From: an uncultured Roseovarius sp.
GTDB lineage: Bacteria > Pseudomonadota > Alphaproteobacteria > Rhodobacterales > Rhodobacteraceae
Direction: 5' to 3'
Assembly (NCBI GenBank): GCA_947496175.1
Contig: CANMBU010000003.1
Span: forward strand, 588,334 to 652,333
DNA length: 64,000 nucleotides
Of this stretch, positions 7,671-17,319 are shown piece by piece; position 1 is the first letter of the stretch, and every line of letters begins with the position of its first letter. A program made the translations under genes and the position numbers. The notes under the pieces are model-generated. The model ran no database searches and was not told where the DNA came from. It saw nothing but the letters and a program-made list of their open reading frames with translations.

Positions 7671-8533
7671 TGCTGCAGTATGCGCTGGCGGCGGATGCTG
7701 CCCGGATCCAGACCTGTCTGGACACACATATTACGGGTGAGACGGACCTTAGCGCTGCGATGCGCCATGCGCTTGCAGGGGGTAAAGCCCTGCGCGGGTT
7801 TCTGGTTATGGAAACAGCCCGGTTGCATGATATTGAAGCGACCCATGCTGTTTATCCCGCAGCCGGGATCGAAGCGCTTCATGCCTATAGCCTTGTGCAT
7901 GATGATCTGCCTTGCATGGATGATGACGATCTGCGGCGTGGCCAGCCAACCGTGCATATCAAATGGGACGAGGCCACAGCAGTGCTGGTGGGCGACGCTC
8001 TGCAGTCTCTGGCCTTTGAAATGGTGCTGCACCCCGATGGCGTAGCGGATGTCGCCGCGCGGTCTGAATTGGGCTTGCGGCTTGCCCGTGCGGCAGGTCA
8101 GCAAGGCATGGTTCTGGGACAGGCGCTTGATATTGCCGCGGAAACCGCAGATGTCCCGTTGAACCTTGAGGAAATCACCACACTTCAGGCTGGCAAAACC
8201 GGTGCCCTCTTTGGCTGGGCCGCGACAGCGGGGGCTGTGATGGCGAATGCTGATCCTGTGCCTTTGCAAAACTATGCCACCGCACTTGGCCTGGCGTTTC
8301 AGATTCAGGACGATGTGATTGACGAAACCGGCGACGTAGGCACCGTTGGCAAGGCCGTGGGCAAGGACGCAGCGGCGGGCAAAGCCACATTTGTGTCTCT
8401 GCTTGGGTTGGAGGAGGCAAAAAGCCGCGCCTCGGACCTTGTTGAACAAGCCTGTGACAGCCTATCTCTTTATGGTGAGACCGCAGAAACCTTGCGACAT
8501 CTGGCGCGCTTCGTTATCTCGCGGCAGGCCTGA
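7670..8533 (+). CDS. ispA: Farnesyl diphosphate synthase (polyprenyl synthetase)
   Basis: Chain-elongating prenyltransferase that condenses IPP with DMAPP and geranyl diphosphate to farnesyl diphosphate (possibly geranylgeranyl). The 287-residue protein has the first Asp-rich motif DDLPCMDDDDLRRG (about 80-93) and the second, FQIQDDVIDETGD (about 211-223). ATG 7670 overlaps the xseB stop, showing coupling; the frame is open further upstream inside xseB but that part has no family similarity. It feeds quinone, hopanoid, carotenoid and undecaprenyl pathways together with dxs downstream. Confidence 0.93.
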   Translation: MLQYALAADAARIQTCLDTHITGETDLSAAMRHALAGGKALRGFLVMETARLHDIEATHAVYPAAGIEALHAYSLVHDDLPCMDDDDLRRGQPTVHIKWDEATAVLVGDALQSLAFEMVLHPDGVADVAARSELGLRLARAAGQQGMVLGQALDIAAETADVPLNLEEITTLQAGKTGALFGWAATAGAVMANADPVPLQNYATALGLAFQIQDDVIDETGDVGTVGKAVGKDAAAGKATFVSLLGLEEAKSRASDLVEQACDSLSLYGETAETLRHLARFVISRQA

Positions 8534-8561
8534 GGCCAATGACGGATAAGGAGGGTGATGC

Positions 8562-10487
8562 ATGACGCGCCCGCACACACCCCTGCTGGACGAGGTCTCC
8601 AGCCCCGCTGATCTAAAGCAGATGTCGGATGCACAGCTGACGCAAGTGGCGCATGAGCTGCGCGCGGAGACGGTTGCGGCCGTGTCTGAGACCGGTGGGC
8701 ACCTTGGGGCCGGTCTGGGCGTTGTTGAGCTGACCGTGGCTTTGCACCACGTTTTTGATGCCCCGCGCGACAAGATCATCTGGGATGTGAGCCACCAGTG
8801 TTATCCGCACAAGATCATAACCGGGCGGCGGGACCGCATTCGCACGATTCGTCAAAAGGACGGATTAAGCGGGTTCACCAAACGCTCGGAATCCCCCTAT
8901 GATCCGTTTGGCGCGGCGCACAGTTCAACCTCGATCAGTGCCGCGCTTGGGTTTGCCGTCGCGCGTGATCTTGGCGGGGCTTGTGAAACCGGGCATGGCG
9001 ATGCGATTGCCGTGATTGGCGATGGCGCCATGTCAGCGGGCATGGCATTTGAAGCGATGAACAATGCCGGGCATTTGGGCAAACGGCTCATTGTGATCCT
9101 CAATGACAATGAAATGTCGATTGCCCCGCCGGTTGGAGCGCTGTCGTCCTATCTGTCGCGCCTTTACGCTGGAGAGCCGTTCCAGGAATTCAAGGCCGCC
9201 GCCAAGGGGGCCGTCTCGCTTTTGCCCGAACCGTTTCAGGAAGGCGCCAGACGTGCCAAGGAAATGCTGAAAGGCATGGCTGTCGGTGGCACGCTTTTTG
9301 AAGAGCTTGGGTTTTCCTATCTCGGACCGATCGACGGCCACGACATGGATCAGCTTCTGCCGGTGTTACGCACGGTGAAATCCCGGGCCACAGGACCGAT
9401 CCTCATTCATATACTCACCAAAAAGGGCAAAGGGTACGCGCCCGCTGAGACAAGCCGCGACGGCGGACATGCGACGGCGAAATTCGACGTGGTGACTGGC
9501 GAGCAAAAGAAAGCACCCTCTAACGCGCCCAGCTACACCAAGGTTTTTGCCGAAGCGTTGCTCGACCATGCCACCGAGGATGACAAGATCTGTGCGATCA
9601 CGGCAGCGATGCCGGATGGCACGGGGCTTGACCTGTTCGCCAAACGCTACCCGTCCCGGTGCTTTGACGTGGGCATTGCCGAACAGCACGCCGTGACATT
9701 CTCAGCCGGTCTGGCGGCGGGGGGCATGAAACCATTCTGTGCGCTCTACTCAACCTTCCTGCAGCGCGGCTACGACCAGGTTGTGCATGATGTGGCGATC
9801 CAACGTCTGCCAGTGCGATTTGCCATTGATCGCGCAGGGCTGGTGGGGGCCGATGGCGCAACCCACGCAGGCAGCTATGATGTGGTGTATCTGGCAAACC
9901 TGCCGGGCTTTACCGTGATGGCCGCCGCCGATGAGGCAGAGTTAAAGCACATGGTGGCAACCGCCGTGGCGCATGACACAGGGCCGATTGCCTTCCGTTA
10001 TCCGCGTGGGGAGGGGCAGGGCGTAGACATGCCCGAGCGCGGCGAGGTTCTGGAGATCGGCAAAGGCCGGATGATCCGCCAGGGATCAAAAGTGGCTCTT
10101 CTGTCTTTCGGCACAAGGCTTGGAGAAGTGCTCACAGCATGTGAAGCTCTGGAGGCCAAGGGCATTTCACCTACCGTGGCGGATGCCCGTTTTGCCAAGC
10201 CGCTGGACGAAGACCTGGTGTTGGATCTTGCGGCCCGGCACGAAGCGCTCATCACCATCGAAGAGGGTGCCATTGGCGGCTTTGGCAGCCATGTGGCGCA
10301 GTGTCTGGCGGAAAACGAGGTCTTCGACAGAGGCTTGAAGTTCCGCTCAATGGTGTTGCCGGATGTGTTTATCGATCAGGCAAGCCCAGCGGATATGTAC
10401 GCTGTGGCCGGCTTGAATGCCGAAGATATCGAAGCCAAGATTCTCGATGTGCTGGGCGTCGCCCGGATCGACAGCAAACGCGCCTGA
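8562..10487 (+). CDS. dxs: 1-deoxy-D-xylulose-5-phosphate synthase
   Basis: Thiamine-diphosphate enzyme that joins pyruvate and glyceraldehyde-3-phosphate, the entry reaction of the MEP isoprenoid pathway. Full length at 641 residues. Visible marks are [13 protein letters not shown], the ThDP/Mg motif [16 protein letters not shown], the transketolase Pyr domain with [12 protein letters not shown], and a C-terminal transketolase domain. ATG 8562 follows AAGGAGGG. Last gene of the xseB-ispA-dxs operon; ends 11 bases before the convergent pilin-like gene. Confidence 0.97.
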   Translation: MTRPHTPLLDEVSSPADLKQMSDAQLTQVAHELRAETVAAVSETGGHLGAGLGVVELTVALHHVFDAPRDKIIWDVSHQCYPHKIITGRRDRIRTIRQKDGLSGFTKRSESPYDPFGAAHSSTSISAALGFAVARDLGGACETGHGDAIAVIGDGAMSAGMAFEAMNNAGHLGKRLIVILNDNEMSIAPPVGALSSYLSRLYAGEPFQEFKAAAKGAVSLLPEPFQEGARRAKEMLKGMAVGGTLFEELGFSYLGPIDGHDMDQLLPVLRTVKSRATGPILIHILTKKGKGYAPAETSRDGGHATAKFDVVTGEQKKAPSNAPSYTKVFAEALLDHATEDDKICAITAAMPDGTGLDLFAKRYPSRCFDVGIAEQHAVTFSAGLAAGGMKPFCALYSTFLQRGYDQVVHDVAIQRLPVRFAIDRAGLVGADGATHAGSYDVVYLANLPGFTVMAAADEAELKHMVATAVAHDTGPIAFRYPRGEGQGVDMPERGEVLEIGKGRMIRQGSKVALLSFGTRLGEVLTACEALEAKGISPTVADARFAKPLDEDLVLDLAARHEALITIEEGAIGGFGSHVAQCLAENEVFDRGLKFRSMVLPDVFIDQASPADMYAVAGLNAEDIEAKILDVLGVARIDSKRA

Positions 10488-10498
10488 TTGCCTTTGGC

Positions 10499-10720
10499 CT
10501 ACGAGCCGGAACCGGTGTTACTTGCCCCAATGTCCACGGCACCGACGATCTGATCGGCAATACCATCCGATGTCCGGTCTGCAAGATTCACAGTTGACGT
10601 CTGGACCACAATGATCGTGCCTACGGCCAGCCCAATGATTGCAGCCGTTAGGACGACCCAGTCCACCGATACGGCTCCATCCTGATCCTTTTTGATGAAC
10701 GTCTTTAGTTTGCTAAGCAT
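10499..10720 (-). CDS. Flp/Fap-type pilin-like small protein
   Basis: A 73-residue protein with a short charged N-terminus (MLSKLKTFIKKDQDG), then AVSVDWVVLTAAIIGLAVGT, one long hydrophobic helix like the N-terminal helix of class III signal or Flp pilins, and a polar Gly/Ser C-terminus. The Gly-Ala-Val-Ser-Val-Asp junction resembles Flp pilin processing sites (G before A-x-x-x-E/D). GGAG sits eight bases before ATG 10720. No tad secretion genes are in the window, so a structural pilin role is inferred. A large hairpin lies in its leader. Confidence 0.6.
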   Translation of the reverse strand: MLSKLKTFIKKDQDGAVSVDWVVLTAAIIGLAVGTIIVVQTSTVNLADRTSDGIADQIVGAVDIGASNTGSGS

Positions 10721-10754
10721 AAAACTTCTCCGGCCTAAACTGATTTTGCGTCGT

Positions 10755-10803
10755 CCGTTGGCCGACCCGCATCTCCCCCAGACGCGTTAGGGTCGGCCAA
10801 CGG
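10755..10803. repeat. Perfect 14-bp inverted repeat in pilin leader
   Basis: Arms CCGTTGGCCGACCC (10755-10768) and GGGTCGGCCAACGG (10790-10803) with a 21-base loop, about 35 bases upstream of the pilin-like start. It lies between that gene and the small gene at 10923. No T-run follows on the minus strand, so mRNA stabilisation, processing or attenuation are all possible. Confidence 0.7.
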
Positions 10804-10922
10804 TGTCCACGCATCTTGAACTCTCGGGGCAAGAACGTGGCACGTCTCTAAATGTTTTTTGAGATAACTCTTCGTACTGAAGTCACTTTTCTAAAATCCC
10901 CACACTGCATACTCGTAAAAAA

Positions 10923-11126
10923 TCAGCCCCCGATCACAGAGGCGGTCTCTGCGGCCGGAGGCTGATCTAAAGTTGCGTCACCAAAGGTTGTATCCTTGAC
11001 AACACTCAGCAGGAAACACGTCAGACACACCAGGCTCGCAGTCAGGACAATCCGGTCCGGATTGGTGACCCTGAGGTCCCTGTCGCCATCAATTCTACGC
11101 GTCGTCCACATATGCTGATCACTCAC
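10923..11126 (-). CDS. Small single-span membrane protein, unknown
   Basis: Frame of 67 codons from GTG 11126 (or ATG 11111, giving MWTTRRIDGD). It has a charged N-terminus, one hydrophobic segment (RIVLTASLVCLTCFLLSVV, about 25-43) and an Asp/Ala/Thr-rich tail ending in Gly-Gly. The layout (basic start, DRIVLTA helix) resembles the pilin-like gene downstream, so it may be a divergent relative or partner, but I do not recognise the family. Coding status is supported only by length, composition and context. Confidence 0.45.
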   Translation of the reverse strand: MSDQHMWTTRRIDGDRDLRVTNPDRIVLTASLVCLTCFLLSVVKDTTFGDATLDQPPAAETASVIGG

Positions 11127-11544
11127 ACACTACCAAACTACACACACTACACTTACCCGCGGCGCCTTGGGTAAATACGGAACACACACCCTGTTCGCGC
11201 CGACCCAAAGAGAGATGGTTTTGAAATGGGGCGGAAATGTGGCAAAGCTTAAAAACAAAGAGTTTTGCATCGCAATTTCGTCTAATTCTCTTTGAACCTC
11301 TGAAAATTTCTGAACAGTTCTTAACCATTCTTAAGATCGGTTCCTGAGCGGAAACAAAACCAGGATTACGCAGGGTCACATATGTGTCGAAACTGAGGCG
11401 CAACCGAATCGAGTCGGATGGGTGAATAGGTTGGAAGCGCGGGTTTCTGGTTAAAGCACGCACGCCAATGATATGCGCCATGCGCCTTGATCACCCCAAA
11501 CTTGCACCCATGTTTTGAGTAAGCTTCAACAGGAGAACGCTGGA
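11127..11544. other. Intergenic region, 418 bases, with CtrA-like site
   Basis: No convincing gene on either strand. It is A+T-richer than its surroundings between 11220 and 11340. TTACCC and GGGTAA form a spaced palindrome at 11151-11172. TTAACCATTCTTAAG (11321-11335) resembles a CtrA-binding site. It separates the leftward small genes from the rightward dehydrogenase, so both promoters should be here; no clear -35/-10 pair was found. Confidence 0.5.
11321..11335. promoter_or_regulatory. CtrA-like binding site
   Basis: TTAACCATTCTTAA contains the alphaproteobacterial CtrA half-site TTAACCAT and a second TTAA (spacing six instead of the usual seven). In Rhodobacterales CtrA controls motility and pilus-type genes, and leftward of it lie the pilin-like genes. 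Match by eye only. Confidence 0.35.
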
Positions 11545-12648
11545 ATGAATCGTCGCACCCTGATTGCGTCCGCTGCGGCACTTGGCACATGTACTGTCTT
11601 GCCAAAACCCTTGCTTGCCTTGTCCTCTTCCTCAGGTGTCCTGAAAACTGAAGAAATGGCGCGCGGGCTGGACAACCCCTGGAGTGTCGGATTCTTACCG
11701 GATGGCTCGGTTTTGATTACAGAGCGCGACGGGCGGTTGCTGCGTTTGTCAGAGGGCGGACTTGCCGCGGTGGCCGGGGTCGGCCAGATCGCGGCGGTGG
11801 GGCAGGGCGGACTTCTGGACGTTTTGGTGCCAAAGGATTTTGCGGAAAGCCGTGAGCTGTATTTCACTTTTGCCAAGCGGCAGGGCAACGGCGCGGGCAC
11901 GGCTGTGGCGCGCGCGCGGCTCGGCGACACTGCGGAGAGGTTGGACGGGTGGGATGTGATTTTCGAGATCACACCCGGCTCTTCTGGCGGTCGGCATTTT
12001 GGCTCTCGCATGGTCGAAGGACGTGACGGGTATCTCTACTTTACCGTGGGAGACAGGGGAGACCGGCCTTCGTCTCAGGATCTTGCGCGAGAGAACGGAT
12101 CGGTCCTGCGCATTGCGCGAGACGGTGGCATTCCATCTGACAATCCCTTCACACAAACCACAGGCGCGCGCCCGGCAATCTGGTCGTGGGGACATCGCAA
12201 TCCTCAGGGGGCGGCGCTGGATCTTGAGGGCAACCTCTGGGTGGCCGAGCACGGGGCCAAAGGGGGCGACGAGGTTAATCACGTGCGCAAGGGTGCCAAT
12301 TATGGCTGGCCTGTCATCTCTTATGGTCGGCACTATTCGGGAGAAAAGATCGGCATTGGAACCGAAGCGGATGGCATGGAGCAGCCTGAATTCTATTGGG
12401 ATCCGTCCATGGCCCCCTCGGGCATGATGATTTACTCGGGCAAGCTCTGGCCCGAATGGCGTGGATCGATCTTTGTTGGATCCCTCAAGTTCGACTATCT
12501 CGCCCGGCTTGATGGTAATCCGCTGCAGGAGGTCGAACAATTCATAGGCCGCGAAACCGAACGCGTGCGGGACGTGCGCGAAGCACCGGATGGATCAATC
12601 TGGGTTCTGTCAGCCGGACGCGGTGCGCTTTATCGGTTGACGCCTTAA
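11545..12648 (+). CDS. PQQ-dependent soluble aldose/sorbosone-type dehydrogenase
   Basis: Periplasmic six-bladed beta-propeller sugar dehydrogenase (YliI/GdhB family), 367 residues. A signal peptide with RR at residues 3-4 (MNRRTLIASAAALG, possibly Tat) is followed by blades with GLDNPWSVGFLPDGSVLITERDG, GHRNPQGAALD and WVAEHGAKGGDEVNH, segments that hold the catalytic His and PQQ-binding residues in this family. Expected reaction: oxidation of an aldose at C1 with PQQ. ATG 11545 has CAGGAG upstream; the longer frame from 11515 lacks one. No PQQ synthesis genes nearby. Confidence 0.85.
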   Translation: MNRRTLIASAAALGTCTVLPKPLLALSSSSGVLKTEEMARGLDNPWSVGFLPDGSVLITERDGRLLRLSEGGLAAVAGVGQIAAVGQGGLLDVLVPKDFAESRELYFTFAKRQGNGAGTAVARARLGDTAERLDGWDVIFEITPGSSGGRHFGSRMVEGRDGYLYFTVGDRGDRPSSQDLARENGSVLRIARDGGIPSDNPFTQTTGARPAIWSWGHRNPQGAALDLEGNLWVAEHGAKGGDEVNHVRKGANYGWPVISYGRHYSGEKIGIGTEADGMEQPEFYWDPSMAPSGMMIYSGKLWPEWRGSIFVGSLKFDYLARLDGNPLQEVEQFIGRETERVRDVREAPDGSIWVLSAGRGALYRLTP

Positions 12649-12695
12649 CAGGCCATGGCAGAGGGTGGGGTCATGCTCTCTGAAGGATGACCCAA

Positions 12696-13133
12696 ATGCG
12701 TTTTCTTACTATTGCGACCTTGGTTTTGACACTTGTACTGACCTTCACGGTCAACACAGCAAGGGCGCAGGATGACCTGCCGGAATCCGTCTTTCGCGAC
12801 TATGATCATATGCGCGAGGTGCTCGACACCAACATGATGTCCCGACAGATCGGCGTCGTCATGCGGAACTTCGGAGCCTCGGATGAAATGACACCTGAAC
12901 AGCTGAGCGCGCTTGAAAATCAGGTGCGCGGCATTTTCCCTCAGGATTTTGAGACGGCCGAGATAATCCTGCGCGATGAACTGGAAAATGGCTGGGCGCG
13001 CGAGCTTTTGGCCTACTACACGGGCATCAGCTATATCTATGTCTCTGTGTTTTATCATCAAAGAGAAGATTTCGTCGTCGTGCCGTTCTTCCGGTTCAAT
13101 ACGGACATGCTGGAGCTTTTGGCGGAGTTTTAG
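12696..13133 (+). CDS. Exported protein of unknown function
   Basis: About 145 residues with a signal peptide (MRFLTIATLVLTLVLTFTV...ARAQDD). The mature part is mostly helical and acidic, with MSRQIGVVMRNFG, LSALENQVRGIFP and a C-terminal segment rich in Tyr/Phe/Val. I do not recognise a named family. ATG 12696 is preferred, with AAGGA eight bases upstream; ATG 12687 would overlap that site. It follows the dehydrogenase by 47 bases and may share its mRNA. Confidence 0.7.
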   Translation: MRFLTIATLVLTLVLTFTVNTARAQDDLPESVFRDYDHMREVLDTNMMSRQIGVVMRNFGASDEMTPEQLSALENQVRGIFPQDFETAEIILRDELENGWARELLAYYTGISYIYVSVFYHQREDFVVVPFFRFNTDMLELLAEF

Positions 13134-13153
13134 GGCGACATGTCTCCGCGAGT

Positions 13154-13654
13154 TCAAGTTTCCCGTTTCAATTCGAAATACGCCGTGTCGCACGTTTCGA
13201 TGCCGCCGTAGTCGAAGTTTTGCTTTTCGGTTCTGGTTAACCGAAAGCCCAACTTGTGCAAAAGCGCTATCGAAGACGTGTTTCTCGGATCACATTCTGC
13301 TGTCAGGTTTTCTAGATCCGGAAATCTATCCAAAATCCTTGGTATAAGAGCCTGCATAGCCTCGAAAGCAAATCCTAGCCGCCAGTAGTTTGGATGAACG
13401 ATAAAACCTACTTCGGGCTTGGCCCACATGCCAGCCTTGCCAATACATGTCCCATCGAGGTCCAGAATATACTCTTCCCGGTTCTCGGGATCCGGCGTCA
13501 TGAACCACTCAAGAAACTTCTGTGTGAGAGAAATGTCCTCGTAGGCCGGTCTGTCCCAATATCGCATGGCCGCGGGGTCCGAAAAAATCTCGTGAAGAGG
13601 ACGTAAGTCGGACGGACGAGCGTTCCGAAGCAGTAACCGCTCAGTGCGGATCAC
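13154..13654 (-). CDS. GNAT N-acetyltransferase (RimJ/RimL type)
   Basis: Acetyl-CoA-dependent N-acetyltransferase of 166 residues. It begins with the RimJ/RimL motif IRTERLLLRNARPSDL and has the central VGFIVHPNYWRLGFAFEA strand-loop-helix (acetyl-CoA pyrophosphate loop) and the DPRNTSSIALLHKLGF motif. GTG 13654 overlaps the stop of the GlxA-type gene by four bases, so they are co-translated. The substrate may be a ribosomal protein or small amine and is not determined. A much longer upstream reading frame exists but is not conserved sequence. Confidence 0.82.
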   Translation of the reverse strand: MIRTERLLLRNARPSDLRPLHEIFSDPAAMRYWDRPAYEDISLTQKFLEWFMTPDPENREEYILDLDGTCIGKAGMWAKPEVGFIVHPNYWRLGFAFEAMQALIPRILDRFPDLENLTAECDPRNTSSIALLHKLGFRLTRTEKQNFDYGGIETCDTAYFELKRET

Positions 13655-14649
13655 ACCGACAGCCGCGTCGCCTGGCTTCCGCGTTCCCGGTAGGGCGTGG
13701 TGTTGTAATGCGACCTGTAGCATTTGGAGAAATGCGAAGGTGAGGCAAAGCCGCAGGCGAGTGCCACGTTGATCACAGTCATATCTGTCTGCATCAGCAG
13801 GTTGCGCGCTTTTTGCAGGCGCAGTTCCATGTAATAGCGCTTGGGTGAGCGGTTGAGGTAGCGCCGAAAGAGCCGCTCAAGCTGCCGCGTGGACATGGCC
13901 ACTTCCTTGGCCAGGATTGAGGGGCTGATCGGTTCTTCGATATTGTTCTCCATCATCTGGATCACCTGGCTCAGCTTGGGGTGACGCACGCCGATGCGGG
14001 TGGGCACGGACAGGCGTTGCGTGTCCTGATCCGTCCGGATCGAGGAATAGATCAGCTGATCTGCCACCGCGTTGGCAAGACCTTCGCCATGATCATCGGC
14101 AATAATCTTGAGCATCAGGTCGATAGAAGATGTGCCGCCCGCCGTGGTCAACCGGTTGCCATCGATCACGAAGACCGATTTGGTCAGCTCCACCTCATCA
14201 AACTCTTCAGCAAAACTATCCTGGTTTTCCCAGTGGATCGTCGCACGCTTGCCATCCAGCAATCCAGCTTTGGCCACTGTGTAAGCAGCTGTACAAAGCC
14301 CACCAACGGTCAATCCTCGCCGTGCCTCGCGCCGCACCCAGTTGAGCACTTTTTTGGTGGTCGCGGCCTGCACATCAATCCCACCGCAAATGAGCATCAC
14401 ATCATCGCGACGCAGCTCTTCCAGGTCGATATCTAATTTAAACTCAGCCCCCGCAGAACAGGCAACCATACCGCCGCCTTCGCCGGCCAAAAGCCACTCA
14501 TATTTGGTCTCACCCGCCATACGGTTGGCGATCCGGAGGCTTTCCAGCGCAGCCGAGAAGCACAGCAGCGTGAAATTATCAAGCAAAACAAAGACAAAGC
14601 GGCGAGGCTTGTCCGTCTCAGAGCGGCTTGTGGCGCTTGGATTTTGCAT
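13651..14649 (-). CDS. GlxA-type transcriptional regulator (DJ-1/PfpI plus AraC domains)
   Basis: Transcription activator of 332 residues. The N-terminal DJ-1/PfpI-like sensor domain (about 15-185, with ICGGIDVQ and GGLCTAAYTVAKAGLLDG) is followed by an AraC HTH pair (about 235-325), with ISPSILAKEVAMSTRQLERLFRRY and a second helix set VINVALACGFASPSHFSKCYR. Such proteins control quaternary-amine or amino-acid catabolism in related bacteria (GbdR-like), but no such target genes are adjacent. ATG 14649 has GGAG seven bases upstream. Upstream partner on the other strand is DAHP synthase. Confidence 0.85.
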   Translation of the reverse strand: MQNPSATSRSETDKPRRFVFVLLDNFTLLCFSAALESLRIANRMAGETKYEWLLAGEGGGMVACSAGAEFKLDIDLEELRRDDVMLICGGIDVQAATTKKVLNWVRREARRGLTVGGLCTAAYTVAKAGLLDGKRATIHWENQDSFAEEFDEVELTKSVFVIDGNRLTTAGGTSSIDLMLKIIADDHGEGLANAVADQLIYSSIRTDQDTQRLSVPTRIGVRHPKLSQVIQMMENNIEEPISPSILAKEVAMSTRQLERLFRRYLNRSPKRYYMELRLQKARNLLMQTDMTVINVALACGFASPSHFSKCYRSHYNTTPYRERGSQATRLSV

Positions 14650-14816
14650 CGCCCGACTCCGTTGGCACTGCGCTAAGGCACGAGTTTCATGAAAAAGTGG
14701 AGCATTACAAGAGTGCGAGGTCGTGATTTGCGACATTTCTTGTCGAACTTATATGGTAGAGGCCCGCAGGATTGCTTATACAGCGCGCGCAATATGCCAA
14801 ATGGCGGAGAGAACCG

Positions 14817-16190
14817 ATGAGTGATTGGACAAAATCTGACTGGCGGTCGAAACCCCGAATTCAGATGCCGGACTATACCGATGCAGATGCGCTGCGCGTT
14901 GTTGAATCGAAGTTGTCACAGTTTCCGCCGCTGGTTTTTGCAGGCGAGGCGCGGCGATTGAAAAAGCAGCTCGGGGCGGCGTCGCGGGGAGAGGCCTTCT
15001 TGCTGCAGGGTGGCGATTGCGCCGAGGCGTTTGATCAGTTCTCGGCCGATGCCATTCGCGACACGTTCAAGGTGATGCTGCAGATGGCAGTTGTGCTGAC
15101 TTACGGTGCCAAAGTGCCGGTGATCAAGGTCGGTCGGATGGCCGGGCAGTTTGCCAAGCCGCGCTCCGCGCCGACCGAGACCGTGGGCGATGTGGAACTT
15201 CCCAGCTACCGCGGCGACATCATCAATGAGCTGGCCTTCACACCTGAGGCGCGGATCCCGGATCCGGGCAAAATGCTGCAAGCCTACACGCAGGCGGCGG
15301 GGACGCTGAACCTGTTGCGCGCGTTTTCAACAGGCGGCTTTGCGGACATCAACAACGTGCATCGCTGGACCTCTGAATTTGCCGATGGTCAGGCGGTCAA
15401 GCAGTACAAAGACTGGGCAGAGCGGATTTCCGATGCTTTGGACTTCATGGGCGCGGCGGGTGTCGACGCCGACGAGGTGGAATCGCTGGCGACAGTGGAT
15501 TTCTACACCTCGCATGAGGGGCTGCTTCTGGAATATGAAGAGGCGCTCTGCCGCGAGGATTCCACAACACCGGGCAAGTGGCTGGCAGGGTCAGGTCACA
15601 TGCTTTGGATCGGCGACCGCACGCGGCAGCCTGATGGCGCGCATGTCGACTTCCTGCGCGGTGTGCTCAATCCTATTGGCCTCAAATGTGGGCCGACGAT
15701 GGAAGAAGACGACTTGAAGCGTCTTCTGGCCACGCTCAACCCCGAGAATGAAGAGGGGCGTCTGACGCTCATCGCGCGGTTTGGCGCGGGCAAAGTGGCT
15801 GAGCATTTGCCGCGTCTGATCAAAACGGTTGAGGCCGAAGGCGCCAAGGTCACGTGGGTGTGTGATCCGATGCATGGAAACACGATCAAATCCTCCACCG
15901 GCTACAAAACCCGGCCTTTTGAGTCCGTACTGCGCGAGGTGCAGGACTTTTTTGGTGTGCACCGTGCCGAGGGCACCATCCCGGGCGGCGTGCATTTCGA
16001 GATGACCGGTCAGGACGTGACCGAATGCACCGGCGGGGTGCGGGCCGTGACCGAAGAGGATTTATCTGATCGCTATCACACGGCATGTGACCCGCGCCTC
16101 AACGCTTCACAGTCGCTGGAACTGGCGTTTTTGGTGGCGGAAGAATTGCAAACCCTGCGTAATGGTCAAAACGCGCAACGCGCGGGTTGA
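14817..16190 (+). CDS. 3-deoxy-7-phosphoheptulonate synthase, class II
   Basis: First step of the shikimate pathway: PEP plus erythrose-4-phosphate to DAHP. Plant/actinobacterial-type class II enzyme of 457 residues. Marks are [20 protein letters not shown], the metal-binding CDPMHGNT and [21 protein letters not shown] 14817 with GGAGAG upstream is chosen over the frame start at 14772. Stands alone with its own terminator at 16225; aroQ of the same pathway is at 33722. Confidence 0.95.
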   Translation: MSDWTKSDWRSKPRIQMPDYTDADALRVVESKLSQFPPLVFAGEARRLKKQLGAASRGEAFLLQGGDCAEAFDQFSADAIRDTFKVMLQMAVVLTYGAKVPVIKVGRMAGQFAKPRSAPTETVGDVELPSYRGDIINELAFTPEARIPDPGKMLQAYTQAAGTLNLLRAFSTGGFADINNVHRWTSEFADGQAVKQYKDWAERISDALDFMGAAGVDADEVESLATVDFYTSHEGLLLEYEEALCREDSTTPGKWLAGSGHMLWIGDRTRQPDGAHVDFLRGVLNPIGLKCGPTMEEDDLKRLLATLNPENEEGRLTLIARFGAGKVAEHLPRLIKTVEAEGAKVTWVCDPMHGNTIKSSTGYKTRPFESVLREVQDFFGVHRAEGTIPGGVHFEMTGQDVTECTGGVRAVTEEDLSDRYHTACDPRLNASQSLELAFLVAEELQTLRNGQNAQRAG

Positions 16191-16224
16191 TCGCCGACGA
16201 CTAATGTCTGACAAGTTGTTATAC

Positions 16225-16256
16225 CCTGCCGTGTCATAAGACGCGGCAGGCGTTTT
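16225..16256 (+). terminator. Intrinsic terminator of DAHP synthase gene
   Basis: Arms CCTGCCGTGTC and GACGCGGCAGG (one wobble) with an ATAA loop, followed by TTTT. Confidence 0.8.
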
Positions 16257-16393
16257 CTAGATATGGTGTGCAGGTCAACCGTGAAGCGTTTCGACTGTGA
16301 CTGGAAACACCAAGTAACTTCGAAAAGCACGCAACACCATCACATCGCATGGCCTTTCGCGAAAATCCACGTCTGAGGTTTTCTCGAAACAGT

Positions 16394-17068
16394 TCAGCGA
16401 ACAAGTCGCAGATACGGACGTTCGCTTGGCAAAGGTGGCGTATCCAGACCACTTGCGGCGGGGATGCAACTCTGGTCGTCCGCAACCTCAATGAAAGGCG
16501 CACTTTCATCTGATGTGATTGGCGTAACTGTGCAGTCGGTGATGGCAAACCGGCGAGGTGTCTCCCCGATAACACCATGGGTGACAAGACAACCCAGAGC
16601 GCGTGAAATATCCCCAAGATCGCTGCGCAGCGGCAAAAGCAGCAGCGTGCCTGTTAGGGGCGCGGGTCCTTTGGAACTCAGCGTCAGGCGCAGGGTCGCA
16701 GGGCGTTCAAACAGCTCGACCAGAGCGTCGGCGATACGGTCACGATCCTGCGGTTCGATGAGCGAAGAAACAGGCATGCCGCGCACTTCCAGCCCCATCA
16801 CATCGCATAGATGCGTGCCTGCAATGCGCATGCGCGCCATTCCCGGTGCAATCTTTTCAGCCACAAAGGCGTTGCTCAGCAGCGATTCGATTCCACGAGG
16901 GTCAATTTCGGTGCGCATCGGCACGTCCCCGTCACGGCGCATACTGTTCCAGTAAGCTTCAAATTCGGCGAGTTCCGTGGCGCGATAGGCCGGAACGGGA
17001 GCCTGGATCGTTACAATTTTCTTCGCTTTGACAGCATCTTGTTGCGATCGTCCCTGGTCGTCTTTCAT
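16394..17068 (-). CDS. PAS-domain protein (PAS_5 type)
   Basis: A 224-residue protein with one PAS_5-like domain (about 35-170), recognisable from MRIAGTHLCDVMGLEVRGMPVSSL and the flanking strands; no kinase, cyclase or HTH module is attached. The C-terminus is low-complexity with Pro and Ser. Such proteins are common in alphaproteobacteria and some (MopJ-like) tie into cell-cycle signalling, but no function is known for most. ATG 17068 follows GGGGA; a GTG at 17080 is an alternative. ATGGTTAA (a CtrA-type half-site in reverse) lies at 17223-17230. Confidence 0.72.
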   Translation of the reverse strand: MKDDQGRSQQDAVKAKKIVTIQAPVPAYRATELAEFEAYWNSMRRDGDVPMRTEIDPRGIESLLSNAFVAEKIAPGMARMRIAGTHLCDVMGLEVRGMPVSSLIEPQDRDRIADALVELFERPATLRLTLSSKGPAPLTGTLLLLPLRSDLGDISRALGCLVTHGVIGETPRRFAITDCTVTPITSDESAPFIEVADDQSCIPAASGLDTPPLPSERPYLRLVR

Positions 17069-17319
17069 GGTTTTCCCCACTCACTTAAATGAACACACCA
17101 CCTGCTCAAAAACAGGCTTACACATCCCCCGAGATGCGAGTCACACATGTGATCTATAACATCTTGCCCAACTGCCGCCACTCTACACAATTCGAAAAGA
17201 ATTTGTTCAAGATTCTTTGAGAATGGTTAACGCCTTGAAAGAGCAAGGGCTTGTGTCGGTGCTTGCCCTCATGGGGTGGAGTGGCTAGGACAAGACGGCG
17301 CAACAAGGAGACGCGGCTT

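Noticed and set aside
16275..16300. Third copy of the palindromic element (GAAGCGTTTCGACTGTG)
   Set aside because: Only the first ten bases match; no second arm at the expected distance.
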